Assembly (NCBI GenBank): GCA_003647275.1
Contig: QMMN01000021.1
Coordinates: 1-39,108 of the forward strand
Direction of reading: 5' to 3'
Length of the DNA: 39,108 bases
DNA from: Deltaproteobacteria bacterium
Lineage (GTDB): Bacteria; Desulfobacterota; Desulfobacteria; Desulfobacterales; C00003060
The translations under genes were made by a program, and so were the position numbers. Below the pieces are notes generated by a model. The model ran no database searches and was not told the origin of the DNA. It saw only the letters and a program-made list of their open reading frames with translations. This document shows, piece by piece, positions 33,454 to 39,108 of the stretch. Position 1 is the first letter of the stretch, and each line of letters opens with the position of its first letter.

Positions 33454-34533
33454 CTATTTGTCTTCCATGGCCTGAACAAGCTTTTTTATATCCTCAGTGC
33501 GACCCTTATGAGTAATTAGGGTCCTCGATCCTGCCCGCACGATCACGAGGTCCTTGACCCCGATCAAAGCCATGGTCTCATTGGAATCTTCACAGAAGAC
33601 CAGATTATCTGTTGCATCAAGCGTCATAGCCTTCCCTCTACAGCAGTTTCCCGCTTCATCCTTAGGCAGGTAGCTCTTCAGTGCCAACCAGCCGCCTACA
33701 TCATTCCAGGAAAACCTGGATGCCACGCAACACACGTTTTGCGCCTTCTCCATCACGCCAAAGTCGATGGAGATCGTATGAAGCGACTCGAATGCCGCCT
33801 TGAGGGCTTGATCCCATTGAGGTGCCTGATCAAAGGTAGCTGCATGGGAAAGGGCTTTAGCATGGCCTGGCAGGTGTATCTCGATCTGTTTCAAGATAGC
33901 ATCTGCGGTCCACACAAACATGCCGGAGTTCCAGTAAAATCTGCCTGACGCTACGTACTGGCGGGCTGTTTCTAAGTCCGGCTTCTCCTTGAAGCCCAAG
34001 AGCTGGAAGTGTTCAATCCCCTCATCATCGACAATTTGCATGCCACGTTCCAGGTACCCGTAACCCGTGGCCGGGTAGGTCGGCTCAATGCCGAAGGTGT
34101 AGAGGACATTATTATCGGCCGCCCTGTACACCGCTGAAAGCAGGGTCTTCTGGAATAGGGCAACAGGTTCAATTAGGTGATCCGCGGTCAGCGTTGCTAT
34201 GACCGGGTTGCCAAAACGTCTGCGGCACAGCACTGCAGCAAGACCCACGGCAGCAGCCGTATCGCGCCTTATGGGTTCCCCGATAATATTTTCGACCGGA
34301 ATCTGGGGAAGCTGCTCTCGTACCATTGCAACAAATGTCTCATTCGTTAAAACCAGTATCCGCTCAGGAGGCACAAGATTCGAAACGCGATCAAAGCTCT
34401 TTTGCAATAAGGTGCGGTCGCCGAACAGTTTAAGAAACTGCTTTGGTGTTTCTTCCGTACTCAACGGCCAGAATCTTGTGCCTGCCCCTCCAGCCATGAT
34501 AACCACGACCAAGTCCAATTTTTGCTCCTCCAT
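33454..34533 (-). CDS. manC: Mannose-1-phosphate guanylyltransferase
   Basis: A 359-residue nucleotidyltransferase making GDP-mannose from GTP and mannose-1-phosphate. The signature AGGAGTRFWPLS is at 14-25 with PKQFL at 30-34. The sugar-binding FKEKPD and ASGRFYWNSGMFVW segments are present, as is WNDVGGW. The protein has only the guanylyltransferase part. The phosphomannose isomerase cupin, which is fused in type II enzymes, is encoded by the separate gene just upstream (14 bases apart). Together they supply GDP-mannose for glycans or for a solute pathway. Phosphomannomutase is not in the window. The ATG is preceded by a weak AGGAAG-type site. Confidence 0.94.
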   Translation of the reverse strand: MEEQKLDLVVVIMAGGAGTRFWPLSTEETPKQFLKLFGDRTLLQKSFDRVSNLVPPERILVLTNETFVAMVREQLPQIPVENIIGEPIRRDTAAAVGLAAVLCRRRFGNPVIATLTADHLIEPVALFQKTLLSAVYRAADNNVLYTFGIEPTYPATGYGYLERGMQIVDDEGIEHFQLLGFKEKPDLETARQYVASGRFYWNSGMFVWTADAILKQIEIHLPGHAKALSHAATFDQAPQWDQALKAAFESLHTISIDFGVMEKAQNVCCVASRFSWNDVGGWLALKSYLPKDEAGNCCRGKAMTLDATDNLVFCEDSNETMALIGVKDLVIVRAGSRTLITHKGRTEDIKKLVQAMEDK

Positions 34534-34547
34534 GTTTAAACTTCCTG

Positions 34548-34901
34548 TTATGTTCGCCCGTAATCATCCTCCAGCCGTTCAATGTCATCTTCGCCGAAAT
34601 AATCACCGGTCTGCACCTCAATAAAGGCCATATCTTTTGTGCCAGGATTCATAACGCGGTGAACGGCACCCCGGGGAATATCAACCGATTGACCAGCCTT
34701 GAGGTGTCGTTCTTCATCATCCCGTGTCACAATTGCTTCTCCGTACAGGACGTACCAGTGTTCAGCCCGACGGCGGTGTCGCTGGAGACTCAACCGTTTG
34801 CCAGGGTAAACAACGATGCGCTTGACCTTATGATCCGGCTCATCGGCAAGGACCTGGTAATAGCCCCATGGACGATGGTCTTCTCTGTCGTTTGTGGTCA
34901 T
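34548..34901 (-). CDS. Cupin, mannose-6-phosphate isomerase type II-like
   Basis: A 117-residue single cupin. RPWGYYQVL at 10-18, the metal-ligand motif HRRRAEHWYVLYGE around 41-54, the second His in PRGAVHRV, and the closing FIEVQTGDYFGEDDIERLEDDYGR match the C-terminal isomerase domain of bifunctional ManC/ManA enzymes. It likely interconverts fructose-6-phosphate and mannose-6-phosphate, or serves as the accessory cupin of ManC. It starts the manC operon, with GAGGTGA 6 bases before the ATG and a candidate promoter at 34923-34950. Confidence 0.88.
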   Translation of the reverse strand: MTTNDREDHRPWGYYQVLADEPDHKVKRIVVYPGKRLSLQRHRRRAEHWYVLYGEAIVTRDDEERHLKAGQSVDIPRGAVHRVMNPGTKDMAFIEVQTGDYFGEDDIERLEDDYGRT

Positions 34902-34922
34902 AAAAAATCACCTCACAGAATT

Positions 34923-34950
34923 TTTATACGCTATTCAGACTGTCGCCCAA
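34923..34950 (-). promoter_or_regulatory. Candidate sigma-70 promoter of the cupin-manC operon
   Basis: On the minus strand TTGGGC (34950-34945), a 16-base spacer and TATAAA (34928-34923) lie just upstream of the cupin ribosome site. The -10 is good and the -35 weak. The implied leader is very short (about 15-20 nt). Confidence 0.35.
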
Positions 34951-35389
34951 ACCGCTTTGGACCCAGCCCTGTTTGAATTTAATAGGGCCACCAAAAGTGG
35001 ATTTTTGGCAACGAAGATCTCCATCTCGGGTTCACAAATGCGTCAATGGGCATAATCTGCCCTTCAGTCAGTGATCCCGCATAACGTTCTCCATATCGAT
35101 GTTGTTAAAGACAATGCCTTGAAGAGCAAGGAGTAACCAAGGCGCATAATTAATATTATATCAGGTTGTCCAATTTATTCCAATCCATAAACCTGGCTTC
35201 GGTGTGAGATATCTCAGAAACCTATCTATCAGATTGAAGCGAACAAAATAGCAAAACGACATTCATCAACGTGTTTATTCTCATGTTAACATTGTATTCT
35301 TTTGCCAAAAGCGCAGGCCCATCTCTAGCCAGGGGTCTGCAGAGGAGAAAATGATTGCCTGTCAGCATAACAGCTCTCCTTTATCTCAT
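34951..35389. other. Intergenic DNA, no gene seen
   Basis: No frame here resembles a protein and no RNA gene is recognised. A short AATAGGGCCAC at about 34980 recalls the opening of the 73-nt repeat, but the similarity ends there. The region lies upstream of the cupin gene and downstream of the RND fragment, and may contain decayed sequence. Confidence 0.35.
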
Positions 35390-35824
35390 TTAGGGTGAGA
35401 AATCTGATTCAGCGGGCTTTTTGAAGACTCTGGTAGCAAGGCCTGAAAAATCTGCTACGATCATGTACAATGTGGGAACCAACACCAGGGTCAACACAGT
35501 GGCCAAGAACAGTCCAAAGGTAATACTCACCGCCATAGGAATAAGGAACTGGGCCTGAAAGCTTCGCTCAAGCATCAAAGGCATCAGCCCGACAATAGTG
35601 GTCACGGAAGTCAGAATCACAGGCCTAAGGCGTGCCTTGCCTGAGGGTGCTACAGCCTCTTCAAGGGGCCCTCCACTTGTTGCGGCCCGGTTAGTAAAGT
35701 AAATGAGAATGAGGGCGTCGTTCACGACAATCCCGGATAGTGCAACCATTCCAAAAAGGCTCAAGAGGGTCACATCAAGACCCGTAATGAGATGTCCAAG
35801 GACTGCTCCCACGTGGAGAGGCAT
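35390..35824 (-). pseudogene. 5'-truncated RND efflux transporter (AcrB-type C-terminus)
   Basis: 144 residues corresponding to the last membrane portion of an RND pump of roughly 1000 residues: GMVALSGIVVNDALILIYFTNRA, then a loop, then RLRPVILTSVTTIVGLMPLMLE and two final hydrophobic segments. Everything before this, including the porter domains and the proton-relay Asp residues, is missing. A TGA codon sits directly before the first ATG in frame, and the ADP-ribosylglycohydrolase gene ends only 36 bases upstream. The gene was therefore cut by a deletion or rearrangement and is not expected to function. Confidence 0.85.
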
Positions 35825-35860
35825 TCAGAGCTTAGAAGCTGTTTGTCCCCCCAAAAAAAC

Positions 35861-36853
35861 TTATGCAAGTTGTTTGCTCTGGGCTTGCAATAAGGATGAC
35901 ACAATATGCTTCACACAGTGGATGATATAGTCCCGTCCCTTGGCCTCATTTTCTAGGACATTCAGCCATTCTTGGGGTATCTGGGCATACCCGTAATAGG
36001 CGCCTGCTATGGCGCCTGCCATGGCGCCAATGGTGTCAGTATCCCCCCCTAAGTTGACCGCTAAGACAACTGCTTCCTGGAAGGTATCGGTCAATACAAA
36101 GGCCCCAATAGCTGCTGGTACCGACTCGATGGCACGCAAACTCAAACGATATTGGCCCGCAATAGCCTCAATCATCTCAAGCATGGAGCCTCCGCCGTCA
36201 AGGTGTAACCCTGCGCTCATTGATTTGATCCGATCAAGGTACTCGGCGAATCTATTGTCTATATCAATCACCTGGGCTGTGATCCTGTCCAAAAATATTT
36301 CTGGCTCAATCGGTTCATTGGACAGACTGTGTTGAAACGCAAGCCCTACTGCCGTAGCCTGTGCTACCGCACCAGCCAGTCCCTCTGGGTGGTAGTGCGT
36401 GATGCGGGCACTCAAGATGGCATTCTCCTTGAGGGCTTGCAGATCATTGTAATAAAAGCAACCGATGGGAGCTATTCGCATGGCTCCGCCATTACCAAAA
36501 CTGTCTGTGCCTACCCGGTCCCAGGAAGTCCCCTGCCTGATCCTTTCCACAACGCCGAAGATGCGTCGGCCGTAGCCACGACTCGGATCAAAGTTTTCCT
36601 GAAATTTCGTAGCACATACTGCAGGGTCGAACCCTCCTTTTTCAACAAGGGTTTCCAGGATGCCTATCATCATCTGCGTGTCATCCGTGTAGCGTCCTTT
36701 TTCACGGAGCATGGTATCAAGGAGCCCGAACCGACTGGAAATCGCCCTGTGGGGCCAACCTTCCACAGGCTCACCTAGGGCATCCCCCACAAAGGTTCCC
36801 AGAGCCGACCCCAAGAATCTATCCAGAAACGGGTCCTTATTTGAATCTTTCAT
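35861..36853 (-). CDS. ADP-ribosylglycohydrolase (DraG/ARH family)
   Basis: A 330-residue all-helical hydrolase that removes ADP-ribose from proteins or nucleic acids using two Mg or Mn ions. Metal ligands are in GDALGEPVEG (23-32), YTDDTQMM (55-62) and GGDTDTIGAMAG (269-280), all intact. GNGGAMRIAPIG in the middle is also conserved. Start 36853 is chosen because GGAGG ends 5 bases upstream and the longer frame (to 36973) overlaps the heptosyltransferase gene by about 100 bases. No dinitrogenase or DraT-like gene is nearby, so the target is unknown. It follows the heptosyltransferase gene by 16 bases and is probably co-transcribed. Confidence 0.92.
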   Translation of the reverse strand: MKDSNKDPFLDRFLGSALGTFVGDALGEPVEGWPHRAISSRFGLLDTMLREKGRYTDDTQMMIGILETLVEKGGFDPAVCATKFQENFDPSRGYGRRIFGVVERIRQGTSWDRVGTDSFGNGGAMRIAPIGCFYYNDLQALKENAILSARITHYHPEGLAGAVAQATAVGLAFQHSLSNEPIEPEIFLDRITAQVIDIDNRFAEYLDRIKSMSAGLHLDGGGSMLEMIEAIAGQYRLSLRAIESVPAAIGAFVLTDTFQEAVVLAVNLGGDTDTIGAMAGAIAGAYYGYAQIPQEWLNVLENEAKGRDYIIHCVKHIVSSLLQAQSKQLA

Positions 36854-36869
36854 CATAGCCTCCGTCACA

Positions 36870-37952
36870 TCATACCAGCTCTCTGACAGCATCGAGAACC
36901 ATGTCCACCGACACCCCGTATAGGCACTGAGGGTCTTTACAATTGACCGCGGCGATTTCAAAACAAGGGACACAGTCTGCCCTGCCTCTAAGTACCTTTG
37001 TTACACGACCCACCGGTGACCATCTCTTGGGATTGGAAGGGCCAAAGATGGCCACCGTTGGAGTCCCTATAAAAGCGGCAAGATGGGTCACGCCAGAATC
37101 ATTTCCAATAAAACACCGCGCTTGCCGCACCAAGGCCACGACGGAGGACAGATCATCAACTTCATATACCCTGAAGCCTCCTTTGGATCTGGTTTTGATA
37201 AGCGGTGCAAGGTCTGATTCTGCTGGCCCCAATATAAAGGCCACTTCTCCGATATTCGCCTCCTGTATCGTAGCAGCGACACGAATAAAATACTCGAGGG
37301 GCCATTGTTTTCTTTGACTCCCAGCGCCAGGGTGTATGACCCATAAGCCCTTTCCTCGGTGACTTTGCATCTGCTCAACAAGCCGGTCACTAGACAATAA
37401 CACCTCTTCTTCGGTTTTGAATTTGGGATTTTTGATTACGTGCTTACGGATTGAAAAGAAGTCAGGTGTCCGTATCTTGCAACCTGCATCCCCCACACCA
37501 CATCCTTCGGAAAGGCATGAAAGGAGGGCGCTATCACTGGTATTTTTCAACAAGCCCTTAGCCTCGAACTGCCTGACCATGTATAAGGCCACATGGGTTT
37601 CCATCTCTACCGGCGGGCGAGGGGTTATTTTGTAGATTTGTCCGTTATGATTTTGCCTCAAGTGATCCTCGATGAACGTTGCAAAAGAAATCAGGAGGAT
37701 GGTATCATAATGACTTATGAAGTGTTTGACACCCTTTGTCATCTCTTCCGAAAACAGGGAGCAGAAATGGGCGCTTTCAAGGGGAAAATGGGCGTCTACG
37801 ATATTCAACTCGTGTGCGATCTTTCCCACACCATTTGAGCACAAAATGGCCACAGAGGCCTGCTCTTCCTGCTTCAAAAATAACAGGGCTGGAAAGCTGA
37901 GGACCAGATCCCCTAAGGCCCCTTGATGAATGACTAGTATCTTTTCTCTCAT
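36870..37952 (-). CDS. Glycosyltransferase family 9 (heptosyltransferase)
   Basis: About 360 residues from ATG 37952 (MREKILVIHQGALGDLVLSFPAL), the classical GT9 start with the ADP-heptose-type GxxGDxxxxxP motif. The C-terminal half has VIHPGAGSQRKQWPLEYF and FIGNDSGVTHLAAFIGTPTVAIFGPSNPKRWSP, the nucleotide-sugar binding site. A Cys-rich end CVPCFEIAAVNCKDPQCL is common in this family. It transfers heptose in LPS core synthesis at the inner membrane's cytoplasmic face. HldD in the same window would supply the donor. The upstream ATG 37988 is less likely, since it adds 12 residues before the conserved start. Confidence 0.9.
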   Translation of the reverse strand: MREKILVIHQGALGDLVLSFPALLFLKQEEQASVAILCSNGVGKIAHELNIVDAHFPLESAHFCSLFSEEMTKGVKHFISHYDTILLISFATFIEDHLRQNHNGQIYKITPRPPVEMETHVALYMVRQFEAKGLLKNTSDSALLSCLSEGCGVGDAGCKIRTPDFFSIRKHVIKNPKFKTEEEVLLSSDRLVEQMQSHRGKGLWVIHPGAGSQRKQWPLEYFIRVAATIQEANIGEVAFILGPAESDLAPLIKTRSKGGFRVYEVDDLSSVVALVRQARCFIGNDSGVTHLAAFIGTPTVAIFGPSNPKRWSPVGRVTKVLRGRADCVPCFEIAAVNCKDPQCLYGVSVDMVLDAVRELV

Positions 37953-38144
37953 GCCATAAGAGCTTCTTGATCGAAGAACCTGGTGCAACGATCGGTCAAA
38001 TTTTTAACGATCATGTAAGGTGCAGGAATAAATAAAATAGAAGGGTCAAGATCGGTGACCACCAAGCGTCAAAGCGTGATACTCACTCTCACGGAAGTAC
38101 GGTAGGGGATTTGCTTTTAAATCGCGTGGCGTGGCACAGGCCGG

Positions 38145-39108
38145 TCAAGGTTCTTTTGTCTCAAGGAGCTTTCTTATCCCCTGTGACAGCTGTCTTATGC
38201 TAAAAGGCTTCTGAATAAACCCGTCACAACCACGTTCCAGTATTTCGGTCGCCTGGCCATCTAGACTGTATCCGCTCGAAAGGAGTACCTTGACATCGGG
38301 GTTGATCTCCTTCAGTGTGTCATAGACCTCACCGCCACTCATATCCGGCATGATCATGTCCAGAATGATTAAGGCAACCTTGTCCTTGTTCTTTTGATAG
38401 ACCTCTATGGCTTCTTTACCGCTTCTGGCCAGCAGGACCTCGTAGCCCATTGCCCTGAGCATCTCTTGGCCAACGTCCACGATCATATCCTCATCATCTA
38501 TAAGCAAAACCGTCTCGTGTCCCTGTTGAATCTCTTTCTCCCTGACCTCAGGTCTCGGCGCACGGCTCGGTCTCAGCGCTTTTGTTGCAGGCAGGTAAAT
38601 ATTAAAAGTGGTTGCCTCACCCTTTTTACTGAAAACGTTGATGATGCCCCCATGATTTTTGATGATCCCATAAGCAGAGGCAAGACCCAGACCCGTTCCC
38701 CTGCCCATCTCCTTGGTCGTAAAAAAGGGCTCAAATATCCGCCGTTGGGTCTGTTCGTCCATCCCTATGCCCGTATCGGTCACTGATACTTTAACGTAAT
38801 GGCCAGGCTGCACCCTGAATAGCTTGGCATAGTCCTCATCAAGCGTGACATTCTCTGTTTCAAGGTATAGGTCTCCACCCCGGGGCATGGCCTGCCAGGC
38901 ATTGACATAAAGGTTTAACAACACCTGTTCGATTTGCGCCCGGTCAACTGCTACCGTCCAGAGGTCTTTCTGAAATCTTCTGTGGATCCTGATCTCCTTT
39001 TTGGTGCGACCAAACATCTCAGAACCCTTTTCGATGAGCGCATTTAGATCCGTGGGCCTGACCTCGTATTTGCCGCCCCTGGCAAAACCTAAAAGTTGCT
39101 TGGTCAGA
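38145..39108 (-). CDS. Hybrid sensor histidine kinase / response regulator, C-terminal part
   Basis: The frame is open to the right edge of the window, so the gene is incomplete: the sensor domains and the phospho-accepting His lie outside. Visible from the edge inward are the end of the HisKA region ([16 protein letters not shown]), the ATPase domain with N box [11 protein letters not shown]1 box DTGIGMDE and G2 box [18 protein letters not shown]. Next come a linker with basic residues and a receiver domain with [14 protein letters not shown], phospho-acceptor Asp in [13 protein letters not shown] and the conserved Lys in GFIQKPFS. The ORF beginning with ATG 39017 is only an internal methionine. 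Its target regulator is unknown; the orphan NtrC-type protein at 7463 is too far away for a link. Confidence 0.92.
   Translation of the reverse strand, partial: LTKQLLGFARGGKYEVRPTDLNALIEKGSEMFGRTKKEIRIHRRFQKDLWTVAVDRAQIEQVLLNLYVNAWQAMPRGGDLYLETENVTLDEDYAKLFRVQPGHYVKVSVTDTGIGMDEQTQRRIFEPFFTTKEMGRGTGLGLASAYGIIKNHGGIINVFSKKGEATTFNIYLPATKALRPSRAPRPEVREKEIQQGHETVLLIDDEDMIVDVGQEMLRAMGYEVLLARSGKEAIEVYQKNKDKVALIILDMIMPDMSGGEVYDTLKEINPDVKVLLSSGYSLDGQATEILERGCDGFIQKPFSIRQLSQGIRKLLETKEP

Overview
The window looks like a chromosomal segment of a Gram-negative, probably anaerobic, deltaproteobacterial (Desulfobacterota-like) organism. This is inferred from gene content: LPS heptose genes (HldD, a GT9 heptosyltransferase), a SecA with a C-terminal SEC-C zinc motif, an FmdE-family protein, an NtrC-type sigma-54 activator with a matching -24/-12 promoter, an Acs / DUF4212 / sodium-solute symporter acetate cluster, and stand-alone chelatase I and D subunits. 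No rRNA, tRNA, CRISPR array or intact transposase was seen.

Region 1 (1-7.3 kb, plus strand) concerns metals. It has an ABC-2 permease, two AAA+ Mg/Co-chelatase-type subunits (an I subunit with a His-rich tail and an I-D fusion with a VWA domain), an FmdE/zinc-ribbon protein and three tiny Cys- or His-rich proteins. A 442-bp element carrying a four-helix-bundle (23S rRNA IVS-type, S23) gene is inserted between the two chelatase genes. Its 18-bp perfect terminal inverted repeat encodes the last residues and the stop codon of the I subunit. The intergenic DNA here is rich in hairpins and contains the first copy of a 73-nt repeat that recurs 14 kb away with only two differences.

Region 2 (7.4-10.6 kb) holds an orphan NtrC-family response regulator, an isochorismatase-fold hydrolase and HldD. 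Region 3 (10.9-20.6 kb) is an acetate uptake and activation cluster: sigma-54 promoter, acs, a cNMP/CBS/DUF294 protein, a DnaQ-type exonuclease, DUF4212 and an SSS symporter. These face a convergent pair, a small membrane protein and a second DUF294 protein. The first DUF294 protein has lost the nucleotidyltransferase aspartates and the second keeps them, which suggests a pseudoenzyme/enzyme pair tied to acetate metabolism.

Region 4 (20.6-28.9 kb, plus strand) has a second copy of the 73-nt repeat with a broken copy of the small zinc-ribbon gene start. It continues with a GNAT enzyme of the short N-acetylglutamate synthase type, PmbA/TldE, an M23 peptidase, SecA and ArgJ. Region 5 (28.9-39.1 kb, minus strand) has a GT2/GT81-like glycosyltransferase, two CorC/HlyC-type CNNM-CBS proteins, a universal stress protein, GDP-mannose genes (ManC plus a cupin), a 5'-truncated RND efflux pseudogene, an ADP-ribosylglycohydrolase, a heptosyltransferase and a hybrid sensor kinase cut by the window edge.

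All assignments come from reading the translated sequence. No database search was run. The strongest candidates for something new are the S23 element inside the chelatase operon, the duplicated 73-nt structured element and the DUF294 pair.
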